Shown piece after piece: positions 7,416-15,739 of a stretch of 64,000 nucleotides of DNA. The position numbers were made by a program, and so were the translations under genes. The notes beneath the pieces were generated by a model. The model worked only from the letters and a program-made list of their open reading frames with translations. It made no database searches and was not told where the DNA came from. Each line of letters starts with the position of its first letter. The first letter of the stretch is position 1. Source of the DNA: CmP2 sp052084925 (lineage in GTDB: Bacteria > Actinomycetota > Actinomycetes > Actinomycetales > Micrococcaceae); contig JBQDEV010000003.1 in the NCBI GenBank assembly GCA_052084925.1, positions 124,001-188,000 of the forward strand. The letters run 5' to 3'.

Positions 7416-8411
7416 ATGATCGACAGTCTCTTCCGCGCACTTCACGCTGACGCAACCCGCTCGGATTTCAGCGGTGTGATCAGGGTGGACGGGCCTGATG
7501 GCGATTCACTCACGCGAGCGTACGGCTTCGCAGACCGTGGACGCGGAATTCCGATGAACGTGAACCACCGGCTCTGGCTCGCGAGCGTTGCCAAGGGCTT
7601 CACCGCGCTCGCGGTCGGAGCGCTCATAGATGATGGCGCATTGACTCTCAGCTCTCGGGCGCGCGCATTTCTTGGTGATGACCTTCCGATGATCGACGAC
7701 GATGTGACGCTCGGGCATCTGATGTCGCACACTGGGGGGATCGGCGACTACCTGGATGAGGACGCCGGAGATATTACTGATTACGTGTTGGTCCGACCGG
7801 TACATGAGCTGGACAGTACGGAGGCGTTCTTGCCGGTGCTGGATGGGCACCCGCAAGTGACCGCACCTGGCTCACGGTTCGGGTACTGCAATAGCGGTTT
7901 CGTGGTTCTGGCACTGATCGCTGAGCGGGTTTCAAAGATGGCGTTCCACGATCTGGTCGAAAGACGTGTTTTCGCACCCGCAGGAATGAACGCGAGCGCG
8001 TATCCCCGGACGGATGAGATCCCTGGTGACATGGCTCATGGTTATCTCGACACCAGTAGCGACCGCACAAATGTTCTCCACCTTCCGGTTCGCGGGAGTG
8101 GCGATGGTGGCGCTGCATCCACCGCAGCTGACCTTGCGGCTTTCTGGAGGGCGATGTTTGACTTCCGGATCGTTTCCGAGAAGACGCTATCAGCGTTGAT
8201 TGAGCCGCTGAATTGTGATGAAGATGAACAAATGCGGTACGGACGTGGCTTCTGGCTCGGCCTTAACTCGAGCACTGTGATCCTTGAGGGCTATGACGCA
8301 GGTGTGTCGGCGCGGACATGGCATGATCCAGATTCGGGAATCACGGGTACCGTTGTCGCGAACACCTCAGAAGGAGCCTGGCCAGTTCTGCAAGCAATTG
8401 AATGGCACTAA
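7416..8411 (+). CDS. Serine hydrolase, beta-lactamase class C/esterase family
   Basis: A 331-residue penicillin-binding-protein-like hydrolase. The nucleophile motif SxxK is SVAK in WLASVAKGFTALAVG, the second motif is YCN in FGYCNSGFVVLALI, and MSHTGGIGDY is the usual helix around HTSG. The third triad element is not clear (HDP near the C-terminus). There is no signal peptide, so it is likely a cytoplasmic esterase or D-aminopeptidase-like enzyme rather than a secreted beta-lactamase. The ATG at 7416 was preferred over 7383 because a TTGAAT/TACTCT promoter points to a leaderless start there. GC content is visibly lower than the flanks; it lies inside the 5235-8530 insert, so recent acquisition is inferred. 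Confidence 0.8.
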   Translation: MIDSLFRALHADATRSDFSGVIRVDGPDGDSLTRAYGFADRGRGIPMNVNHRLWLASVAKGFTALAVGALIDDGALTLSSRARAFLGDDLPMIDDDVTLGHLMSHTGGIGDYLDEDAGDITDYVLVRPVHELDSTEAFLPVLDGHPQVTAPGSRFGYCNSGFVVLALIAERVSKMAFHDLVERRVFAPAGMNASAYPRTDEIPGDMAHGYLDTSSDRTNVLHLPVRGSGDGGAASTAADLAAFWRAMFDFRIVSEKTLSALIEPLNCDEDEQMRYGRGFWLGLNSSTVILEGYDAGVSARTWHDPDSGITGTVVANTSEGAWPVLQAIEWH

Positions 8412-8510
8412 AGCCTTCAGACTGACCGGGTCATCGAGGTCTCTCGTCTTCATCGCTCCCAGCGATGCCTCACCGCACCACAAATCGGATGCCATTCACC
8501 GTTCTTCACC

Positions 8511-8937
8511 CGCTGCTGGTGCTGAGCTGACCTCCTGATCTACATCGGGTAGACGCGGAAAACGACCGCGTGCACCGGGGAGCCGGTGCGCGCGGTCGCG
8601 TCGTGGTCGCGAGTGAATTCCTCTAACATGGCGCGCGGTTCCGGATGATCCGGCAGCGCCTCAAGGTAGCCGCGGTGGGCTTCGAGTGAGCGGATGCTGC
8701 GTTCCAGGGGCTCCCCGGTGATCTCGAGCCAGTGGGTGGGGTGCTCGGCACCGAACACCAGCAGTCGGCCGACGTGCCAGGCGGGCAGGTGCAGGTCCTC
8801 GGGTGGATGATCCAGCAGGTCGCGGAACACCCACGGGTTGTCGGCGTCGCGCAGGGCATCGAGCACGCTGATCCCGGCGGCGCGGTGGTCGGCTTGGTTC
8901 AGCCCCCACGCGACCTCTTCGGCCCAGCCCATCGTGA
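8511..8937. repeat. Right copy of duplicated segment (transporter 3' end plus PIG-L 3' part)
   Basis: This begins with the last bases of the 2HCT transporter (CGCTGCTGGTGCTGAGCTGA) although no transporter precedes it, and continues into the intact PIG-L gene. Together with 5215-5473 it brackets the insert. Confidence 0.85.
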
Positions 8938-9310
8938 CGACGACGGTGGGTCGCAGCTCGCGAATCGTGGCAGCGATGGCGCGACGCAGGGCGAGGGTGG
9001 GCTCGAGCATCCCGTCCGGAAAATCCAGGATGCGCAAATCCTCGACGCCGACTTCGGCACAGGCGCGGCGCTGTTCCTCGGCGCGCATCGGCCCGGTCCG
9101 CTCCGGCGGAAGATCCCGAATGCCGGCCTCACCGGAGGTCAGCAGCAGATAGCTCACCGGGATGCCCTCGTCCGTCCAGCGGGCGACCGCCGCGGAGGTG
9201 CCGTATTCCATGTCGTCCGGATGGGCGACCACGCACAGGACCCGGTCCTCGGCGGTGAGCGCTAGATCCTCTAGTGGTTGCTGCGATGCGGTGCCGGCTG
9301 AGTCACTCAT
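8540..9310 (-). CDS. PIG-L/LmbE-family N-acetylglucosamine-type deacetylase
   Basis: A 256-residue zinc deacetylase. The metal motif is AHPDD in CVVAHPDDMEYG (about residues 28-39), with TSGEAG, the downstream Asp/His cluster and QADHRAAG as further family blocks. Relatives deacetylate GlcNAc-inositol (mycothiol), bacillithiol precursors or lipid-linked sugars. This one lacks neighbours that would assign it to mycothiol synthesis. It is the intact version of the truncated copy fused to ATL at 5244-5771. It stands convergent to the duplicated transporter end and is followed by the ABC exporter on the same strand, 26 bp away. Confidence 0.85.
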   Translation of the reverse strand: MSDSAGTASQQPLEDLALTAEDRVLCVVAHPDDMEYGTSAAVARWTDEGIPVSYLLLTSGEAGIRDLPPERTGPMRAEEQRRACAEVGVEDLRILDFPDGMLEPTLALRRAIAATIRELRPTVVVTMGWAEEVAWGLNQADHRAAGISVLDALRDADNPWVFRDLLDHPPEDLHLPAWHVGRLLVFGAEHPTHWLEITGEPLERSIRSLEAHRGYLEALPDHPEPRAMLEEFTRDHDATARTGSPVHAVVFRVYPM

Positions 9311-9336
9311 GGTGCGAGCCTAGCAACCGGTGTCCG

Positions 9337-11217
9337 TCAGGAAACCAGTTCAGGTTCGGTGGTGTTCTCGCTCGTGCTCCCCGTGCTGTGTGCGGCCAGG
9401 GCGGCGAAGGCGCCGTCACGCTGCAGCAGCGCGGCGGGCGCACCCGACTCGATGATCTGACCGTGATCGAGCACCACCACCCGGTCCGCCGTCATTACCG
9501 TGTCCAGGCGGTGGGCGATCATTAGGGTGGTGCGATGCTCCGCGAGACGGTCGAGGGCTGCCTGCACGTGGGCCTCCGTGGTGTTGTCGAGGGCGGAAGT
9601 GGCCTCATCGAGCACCAGGATCGGCGGGTTGCGCAGAATGGTCCGGGCAATCGCGAGGCGCTGCTGCTCGCCGCCGGAGAACCGGTAGCCGCGGGCACCC
9701 ACCAGGGTGTCGAGCCCCTCGGGCAGGGCGCGGATCGTCTCGGTCAGTGCGGCATGCTCCAGCGCTTCCCATACTTGTGCGTCCGTGGCGTCCGGCTGGG
9801 CCAGTAGCAGGTTCTCGCGGACACTCGCGTGGATTAGGTAGGCCTCCTGTGAGACCACCCCCACCAGCTGGGCCAGGGAGTCCGGGGCCAGGTCGCTCAC
9901 GGAGACGCCGTCGATGGTCACAGAACCGGACTGCGGTTCGTAGAGGCGGGGCAGCAAGGCGGCCAGGGTCGACTTTCCTGAACCGGTCGCCCCGACGACG
10001 GCGACCGTCTCACCGGCCGGAAGATGCAGATCGACCTGCTGCAGCACCGGTGCGGGGCGCTCGTCGTCGTCCGTCTCTTCGGTGTCGTAGGCGAAGGTGA
10101 CCCCGCGGAATGCGACGTCGCCGCGCAGGGTTTCGGCGTGGAGCTGTACGGGGTGTTCCGGGGGCGTGAGTTCGGGGACCAGGTCGAGGTACTCGAAGAT
10201 CCGGGAGAAGAACGCCATGGCCGACACCCACTGCACACCGATATTCAACAGCCCCATGATCGGGCGGAACACCTGGGCCTGCAAGGCGGTGAACGCCACC
10301 ACGGTGCCGATGGTCATGCCCGCCGAGGTGATCGGCAGCCCGGCGGCCACGTAAATCACCGCGGGAATGGCGGCGAACACGATGGACATGGTGGCCATCC
10401 GCCAGCGACCGGCCAGCTGGCTGCGCACCTCCAGGCCGATCAGCTTCTGCGAGGTCTCGGTGAAGCGGGCGGCGTCGCGGTTCGTAGTGCCCAGGGTCTT
10501 GGCCAGTCGCGCACCGGAGACGCTGAGTCCTTCCTCCACCTGGGTATGCAGTGAGGCGAGTGATTTCTGGCGCTCGTCGGTGATGGATCGGCGCAGCAGG
10601 GCGACCTGACGGGAGAGTAGTACCGCCGGTGGCAGTACCACCAGGGAAATCAGGGTGAGGGTGGGGGAGAGTGCGAACATGGCCACAAAAGTGGCGATCG
10701 CGGTGGTCAGGTTCGTGGCCACCCCGGTCGCCGTCGTCGTCACCACCGACTGCATGCCGGCGATGTCGTTCATCAGCCGGGACTGCACCTCGCCGGAGCG
10801 GGTGCGGGTGAAGAAGCCCAGCGACTGGGCCTGCAGGTGGGTGAAGAGTTTCGAGCGCAGCGTGTGCATGACCCGCTGGCCCATCTGCGTGGACATCCAG
10901 GTCTGAATGACGCCCACCACGGCGGTAATAGCAGCGACGGCGATCATCGCGCCGGCCAGCCACAGTAGCAGCGGGACATCCTGGTGGGGCAGAGCATCGT
11001 CGATCACACCGCGCAGCAGGAACGGCTGGGCGATGGTGACCACCGAGGACACGGTGATCAAGGCGACGACGACGGCGATGGTGCCCTTGTGCGGGGCGAA
11101 GAGTGCGGCGATGCGCTTCAGCGAGACGGGATGTGCCTTCAGCTGCTTGCGATCGTCCGGGTTGATTTTGGCGGGGCCGCGGGTGGGGCCGCCTGCTGGG
11201 GGTTGATGGAGTGACAT
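9337..11217 (-). CDS. ABC multidrug exporter half-transporter (fused permease/ATPase)
   Basis: A 626-residue type IV exporter half-unit: six membrane segments in residues about 50-340 and an ATPase domain in the C-terminal 240 residues. Motifs are Walker A GATGSGKSTLA, Q-loop VVSQEAYL, signature FSGGEQQRLAIAR, Walker B ILVLDEATSALD and the H-loop in IAHRLDTV. It probably homodimerises to expel drugs, lipids or peptides. The ATG at 11217 has AAAGGGG upstream; longer in-frame starts to 11319 would run into the MarR operator. It is divergent from the MarR gene at 11298, whose palindrome (11241-11261) lies between them, so MarR-type derepression by an exporter substrate is likely. Confidence 0.92.
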   Translation of the reverse strand: MSLHQPPAGGPTRGPAKINPDDRKQLKAHPVSLKRIAALFAPHKGTIAVVVALITVSSVVTIAQPFLLRGVIDDALPHQDVPLLLWLAGAMIAVAAITAVVGVIQTWMSTQMGQRVMHTLRSKLFTHLQAQSLGFFTRTRSGEVQSRLMNDIAGMQSVVTTTATGVATNLTTAIATFVAMFALSPTLTLISLVVLPPAVLLSRQVALLRRSITDERQKSLASLHTQVEEGLSVSGARLAKTLGTTNRDAARFTETSQKLIGLEVRSQLAGRWRMATMSIVFAAIPAVIYVAAGLPITSAGMTIGTVVAFTALQAQVFRPIMGLLNIGVQWVSAMAFFSRIFEYLDLVPELTPPEHPVQLHAETLRGDVAFRGVTFAYDTEETDDDERPAPVLQQVDLHLPAGETVAVVGATGSGKSTLAALLPRLYEPQSGSVTIDGVSVSDLAPDSLAQLVGVVSQEAYLIHASVRENLLLAQPDATDAQVWEALEHAALTETIRALPEGLDTLVGARGYRFSGGEQQRLAIARTILRNPPILVLDEATSALDNTTEAHVQAALDRLAEHRTTLMIAHRLDTVMTADRVVVLDHGQIIESGAPAALLQRDGAFAALAAHSTGSTSENTTEPELVS

Positions 11218-11240
11218 AGATACCCCTTTCTCGACGTACA

Positions 11241-11261
11241 TTACTGAGGTTACCTCATTAA
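11241..11261. promoter_or_regulatory. MarR-type operator between exporter and regulator
   Basis: Near-perfect palindrome with core TGAGGT-T-ACCTCA (11245-11257) and TTA/TAA flanks. It is centred in the 80-bp divergent intergenic region, where it can control both genes. Confidence 0.65.
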
Positions 11262-11297
11262 GAGGCAGTGCCGCAAAATTCCGGATAGACTGGGGGT

Positions 11298-11891
11298 ATG
11301 CCAGACACCGCCCAGACACCTGAGTTGACGGACCAGCTGCACGCGATCAATCACCGCCTGCGCCGCCGGTGGACCGCCGAGTTGGCCCCCTATGAACTGA
11401 GCCCGCACCAGTACCGCGCGCTGGCCGCACTGGTGCGTTCCGGGCACCACGCGGTGGACGTGATGGACGCAGGCGTTGCGGGGGTCGCGCCCGGGTCAGA
11501 TCACCCAGAGGGAATGCGGCTGAATGAAGTGGCGGAACGGTTGCGTATCGCACCGCGCTCGGCGACCGAGGTGGTGGACCTGTTGGAGGCCAAGGGGATG
11601 GCGCGGCGCGGTCCCGATCCGCGAGATCGTCGGGCCACCCGAGTCACCGCCACGGAAGCCGGGTATGAGCTCTACTCAGCGGTGCGCGGGCAGAGACAGC
11701 AACAGGCGGAAGAGTTCTTCGCGGTGCTCGATAAAGCCGAGCGCGCGGAACTCTCCCGCCTGCTATCCGTGGTGTTGGACGCGAATCCGCGTCAGGAGCG
11801 GTGCGCCTCCGCCGGGGAGTCAACCTCGACGGCGGATTCTGCCCCTTCTTCCGCCTCGGTCAGGTCGTCCGCCTCGGCGGCCGGGGCCTGA
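11298..11891 (+). CDS. MarR-family transcriptional regulator
   Basis: A 197-residue regulator with a MarR winged helix: LSPHQYRALAAL, LNEVAERLRIAPRSATEVVD (recognition helix) and the DPRDRRATRVTATEAG wing. An insertion around residues 50-70 separates the first helices. The last about 33 residues (Ser/Ala-rich) are encoded antisense to the 3' end of the DHA2 exporter; the two genes overlap by 100 bp tail to tail. It likely represses the divergent ABC exporter through the palindrome at 11241-11261, and its ligand would be an exporter substrate. Confidence 0.88.
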   Translation: MPDTAQTPELTDQLHAINHRLRRRWTAELAPYELSPHQYRALAALVRSGHHAVDVMDAGVAGVAPGSDHPEGMRLNEVAERLRIAPRSATEVVDLLEAKGMARRGPDPRDRRATRVTATEAGYELYSAVRGQRQQQAEEFFAVLDKAERAELSRLLSVVLDANPRQERCASAGESTSTADSAPSSASVRSSASAAGA

Positions 11892-13327
11892 GTCTGCACA
11901 CTGTTGCGCAGGAAGAACACGCCCACGATTGTGACCAGCGAGATCAGCGCACCGATCACCAGCGCGTTGTGCACTCCGGTCATCTGAGCGGTCACCGCGT
12001 CCTGGCCTGACCCGGCACCCACCATGGTGGCCACCGTCATCACGGTGATGAACAGGGCGGTGCCCGCACCGGCGGCTACCTGCTGCAGCGTCGACATCAG
12101 AGCCGAGCCGTGCGGGTAGAGCCGCGGCGGCAGCGAGCCCAGCGCCGTGGTCATCAGTGGGGAGAACAGCAGGGCCAGCCCGGTGGTCAGCACCGAGTGC
12201 GCGCCCACGATCATCCACAGCTGCGTATTCTCCGTGAACAGGGTCATCAGCCATAGTCCGCTGGAGGCCAGGAAGGCTCCGGGGATCACCAGGGGTCGGG
12301 CGCCGATGCGGTCGAAGGCGCGTCCTACGAACCAGCCGAGCACGCCCATCAGCAGCCCGCCCGGCAGCAGCGCCAGACCCGACTCCAGGGTCGAGTGACC
12401 CAGCACCTGCTGCATGTAGATCGGCAGCAGGATGATGGTGCCGAACAGCGACATCATCGAGATCAGCATCAGCAGCAGTGCCACCGTGAAGGTGCCCACC
12501 GAGAACACCCGCAGATCCAGCAGCGCGAAGTCCTTCAGCGAGAGCTGGCGCAGGGTGAACACCAGCAACGCCACGGCACCGATCACCACGGGGATCCACG
12601 GGGCGATCGCCGCGTGGCCCGTCGCTGCCTCACCGATGGAGGACAACCCGTAGATCAGGCCGGAGAAGCCCACCGCGGAAAGCACCACGGAAAGCAGATC
12701 CAGGGGCACCTGCTTCGTGTCGGTGACGTTGCGGATCATCATTCCGCCCAACACCAGCGCCAGCACGGCGATGGGCAGCACGAGCAGGAACATCCAGCGC
12801 CAGGTCAGGGCATCCAGCACCACACCGCCGACCGTCGGGCCGATGGCCGGAGCGACGGCGATAACGATCGAGATGACACCCATGGTGCGACCGCGTCGAC
12901 TCGCGGGCACCACATTGAGCACCGTGGTCATCAGCAACGGCATCATGATGGCGGTACCGATAGCCTGCACCACGCGCCCAGCCACCAGCATCTCGAAAGC
13001 GCCAGCTGCAGCCGCGATGGCGGTGCCGGCCGTGAAGGTCGCCATCGCGATGATGAATACGGTGCGCAGGTTCATCCGGGTCAGTAGCCAACCCGTGATC
13101 GGGATGACGACGGCCATCGTCAGCATGAACGCCGTGGTCAACCACTGCGCGGTCGCAGCGGGCACGTCGAACTCATTCATGAGGTCGGGCAGCGCCACCG
13201 ACATGATCGTCTCGTTGAGGATGACGACGAAGGCCGCGGCCACCAGCAGCGAGATCAGCCGGCTGACGCCCGTCGGCAGGGCGGACGCCTCGGCCTGAAC
13301 CGAGCGGGATTCGGCGGAAGAAGACAC
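11792..13327 (-). CDS. MFS drug:H+ antiporter, DHA2 (EmrB/QacA) family
   Basis: A 511-residue carrier with 14 hydrophobic segments. The family motif C region (AIGPTVGGVV) and motif A-like GWLLTRMNLRTVF are visible, plus a 40-residue acidic C-terminal tail (AEADDLTEAEEGAESAVEVD). The GTG at 13327 with GAGGTG upstream is the likely start. A much longer in-frame extension toward 13738 is antisense to the BCCT gene and shows no family similarity. DHA2 pumps export cationic drugs and dyes. The 3' end overlaps the MarR gene on the other strand by 100 bp. No dedicated regulator is adjacent. Confidence 0.88.
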   Translation of the reverse strand: MSSSAESRSVQAEASALPTGVSRLISLLVAAAFVVILNETIMSVALPDLMNEFDVPAATAQWLTTAFMLTMAVVIPITGWLLTRMNLRTVFIIAMATFTAGTAIAAAAGAFEMLVAGRVVQAIGTAIMMPLLMTTVLNVVPASRRGRTMGVISIVIAVAPAIGPTVGGVVLDALTWRWMFLLVLPIAVLALVLGGMMIRNVTDTKQVPLDLLSVVLSAVGFSGLIYGLSSIGEAATGHAAIAPWIPVVIGAVALLVFTLRQLSLKDFALLDLRVFSVGTFTVALLLMLISMMSLFGTIILLPIYMQQVLGHSTLESGLALLPGGLLMGVLGWFVGRAFDRIGARPLVIPGAFLASSGLWLMTLFTENTQLWMIVGAHSVLTTGLALLFSPLMTTALGSLPPRLYPHGSALMSTLQQVAAGAGTALFITVMTVATMVGAGSGQDAVTAQMTGVHNALVIGALISLVTIVGVFFLRNSVQTQAPAAEADDLTEAEEGAESAVEVDSPAEAHRS

Positions 13328-13493
13328 AGTGCACCTCAAGAGACGAGAAGTATGGGAGGGGAACTGAAAAACCTTACGCCTGTCTAAGGCCCCGCGCAAG
13401 TCGGGGCTGACAAGGCGGGCGGTTGTGCGACCGGAAGAATGACAGTTCGCTTTGATGCTGTTTGAATGATTACGTAGTGTTGAATTCTTGTGG

Positions 13494-13506
13494 CAACGAT
13501 TCGTTG
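13494..13506. promoter_or_regulatory. Inverted repeat upstream of the BCCT carrier
   Basis: Perfect 6-1-6 palindrome CAACGA-T-TCGTTG, 41 bp before the BCCT start in the 220-bp gap to the divergent DHA2 exporter. It could be a TetR-type operator; no matching regulator lies nearby. Confidence 0.35.
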
Positions 13507-13547
13507 GCTGAAGCGCGAATGCGATATCGACCGAAAAGAAGAGAAGT

Positions 13548-15587
13548 ATGAGCACATCTGAGTACGAATCCAAGGACCCTGTCGAGTCCCCGCCGGGCGA
13601 CAGCGAGACAACAGAAAACCCCGGTGGGACAGAAGCTTCCGGCGTCGAAGACACGAGCGCCGTCGCGACCGACACCCTGGTCGCAGAGCTGCCGGAACAC
13701 CTGCATATCGAAGAAGACGACACCGACGAGCAGATCACCGAGAAGCTGCGCCGTCAGGGCGTGAAGCTGGGCAAGGGCAACATCACCCCGCGAGTGTTCT
13801 GGCCCGCCATGATCAGCGTGCTGGCGATCGCCCTGGCCGGAATGTTCCTGCCCGAAGCCACCGACAACGTCCTGCAGGGAATCCAGGGGTGGATCGTCGA
13901 GCACCTGGGCTGGTACTACGTGCTGGCCATCGCCTTCTTCATCGGGTTCTCGCTGTTCATCTGTTTCTCCAAGTACGGCAAGATCCGCCTGGGACGTGAC
14001 GACGACCGACCCGAATTCAGTGTGCTGACTTGGTTCTGCATGCTCTTCGCTGCCGGCATGGGCATCGGCCTCGTCTTCTACGGTGTCGGCGAGCCGCTGA
14101 CCTACGCCACCATTGACCCGAAGCCGGGCTGGGAAGGCGACGAAGCGGATCTGGCCAAGCTGGCGATGGCGCAGACCTTCGTGCATTGGGGCCTGCACCC
14201 CTGGGCGATCTACGCTGTCATTGGTCTCGCGGTGGCCTACACGATCCACCGTCGTGGACGCCCGGTCTCCATCCGCTGGGTCTTCGAGCCGCTGCTCGGC
14301 GACAAGGTCAAGGGCTGGGCTGGCGACGTCATCGACGTACTGGCGATCTTCGGCACCATTTTCGGTGTGGCCACCTCCCTGGGATTGGGCGTGCAGCAGA
14401 TCGGTTCCGGTCTGACCTCTATCGGCATCGTCGATGAAGCCGACAATCTGCTGCTGGTCATCCTCATCGTTGTCATCACCTTCGTTGCCACCGTTTCGGT
14501 GGTCTCGGGCGTGGGACGAGGCATGAAGTGGCTGTCCAACATTAACCTCTCGATGGCCGGCATTTTGCTGATCTCCGTGTTGATGTTGGGCCCGACCCTG
14601 TTCCTGTTCCAGAACCTCGTCGAGTCGCTGGGCGCCTACCTGGCGAACTTCATGGACATGACCTTCGACGTCGCCGCCTACACCGGTGAGGAAGGCAACA
14701 CCTGGGCCTCGTCGTGGACTCTGTTCTACTGGGGCTGGTGGATCTCCTGGGCCCCCTTCGTCGGTATCTTCATTGCCCGCATCTCCCGCGGGCGCACCGT
14801 GCGCGAGTTCCTCACCGGTGTGATGCTGGTGCCCTCCATTGTCGGCTTCATCTGGTTCGCCGTGCTGGGTGGTACCGGTATTCATCGCCAGCTTTATGGC
14901 GATGGCGACCTGGTGCCCGAGGATCCGGCGGACTTCGCGGCAGACATGTCACTTTTCGATGTTCTGGGCGGACTGCCGCTGGGTACGATCTTCTCGTTCC
15001 TGGCCATCATCCTGGTGGCGATCTTCTTCATCACCTCATCGGACTCCGGTTCGCTGGTGATCGATATGCTCGCCTCCGGCGGTCACCCGAACCCGCCGAC
15101 CTGGTCGCGCATCCTGTTCTCCGCATTGGAAGGTGCGCTGGCGATCGGGCTGCTGCTGGCCGGTGGGCTGCAAGCACTCCAGGCGGCGTCGCTGGCAACG
15201 GCCCTGCCCTTCAGCGTCATCCTGCTGCTGATGTGCTGGGCGACGCTGCGGAACCTGCGCGCTGATCAAGAGCGGCGTGAGGAACAGGTGCTGCAGGACC
15301 GCTATCGGAAGCTGAGTCGGATGCTGAAGAAGGACTTCGGTGTTCACTTCGGTCCGCAGGTTGATGAACGCATCGACTACCGCCTGACCCGAAGCAAGGG
15401 CGCGTTCGACCGCAAGCCCGGGCAGGTCAAGGCGGAGAAGCCAAAGCGTGAAGAGCACCCGGTGCGCAGCGTCTGGCGCCGCGCCCAGGATGGGTGGAAG
15501 CCTAAGTCAGTTGGTCAGCCCGGTCCGCCCGGTCTGTCGGGCAAGCCCGACTCAGGCAGGGATCATAATCCGGACGGCCCAGCGTGA
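13548..15587 (+). CDS. BCCT-family glycine betaine/choline transporter (BetP-like)
   Basis: A 679-residue betaine/carnitine/choline transporter. After an acidic 85-residue N-terminal tail come 12 membrane segments with the Gly stretch AAGMGIGLVFYGVGEP and the Trp-rich segment SWTLFYWGWWISWAPFVG, which form the substrate site. The C-terminal about 110 residues are charged and basic, like the BetP osmosensor tail, so osmotic activation is likely. Uptake of glycine betaine with Na+ is the most probable role; choline or another quaternary amine is possible. The start ATG at 13548 has GAAGAGAAGT upstream. A strong intrinsic terminator follows at 15615. Confidence 0.92.
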   Translation: MSTSEYESKDPVESPPGDSETTENPGGTEASGVEDTSAVATDTLVAELPEHLHIEEDDTDEQITEKLRRQGVKLGKGNITPRVFWPAMISVLAIALAGMFLPEATDNVLQGIQGWIVEHLGWYYVLAIAFFIGFSLFICFSKYGKIRLGRDDDRPEFSVLTWFCMLFAAGMGIGLVFYGVGEPLTYATIDPKPGWEGDEADLAKLAMAQTFVHWGLHPWAIYAVIGLAVAYTIHRRGRPVSIRWVFEPLLGDKVKGWAGDVIDVLAIFGTIFGVATSLGLGVQQIGSGLTSIGIVDEADNLLLVILIVVITFVATVSVVSGVGRGMKWLSNINLSMAGILLISVLMLGPTLFLFQNLVESLGAYLANFMDMTFDVAAYTGEEGNTWASSWTLFYWGWWISWAPFVGIFIARISRGRTVREFLTGVMLVPSIVGFIWFAVLGGTGIHRQLYGDGDLVPEDPADFAADMSLFDVLGGLPLGTIFSFLAIILVAIFFITSSDSGSLVIDMLASGGHPNPPTWSRILFSALEGALAIGLLLAGGLQALQAASLATALPFSVILLLMCWATLRNLRADQERREEQVLQDRYRKLSRMLKKDFGVHFGPQVDERIDYRLTRSKGAFDRKPGQVKAEKPKREEHPVRSVWRRAQDGWKPKSVGQPGPPGLSGKPDSGRDHNPDGPA

Positions 15588-15614
15588 GGGTGGGCCGCGG
15601 GGCCTACACACGTG

Positions 15615-15657
15615 GTGGGGCACGACAGTTCATGACTGTCGTGCCCCACTCGTTTTT
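15615..15657 (+). terminator. Rho-independent terminator after the BCCT gene
   Basis: Perfect 15-bp stem (GTGGGGCACGACAGT and its complement, 15615-15629/15635-15649), 5-nt loop, then TCG and TTTTT. Confidence 0.92.
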
Positions 15658-15739
15658 GCCCGTTGAACCTGTGGAATTCTGCCGGTCCTAGGGCGGACGT
15701 CGGGTCAGGATGAGCGAGCCTCGACGGGGTCGCCGTCGT

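Noticed and set aside
13381..13400. CCTTA...TAAGG inverted repeat before the DHA2 gene as a terminator or operator
   Set aside because: A 5-bp stem with an 8-base loop is too weak to separate from chance.
13328..13738. N-terminal extension of the DHA2 exporter
   Set aside because: No homology, runs antisense into the BCCT start, and GTG 13327 has its own ribosome-binding site.
13470..14885. Long minus-strand open frame (471 codons) opposite the BCCT gene
   Set aside because: His/Gln/Asp-rich composition with no motif. It is the complement of a well-supported transporter frame, a common effect of high third-position GC.
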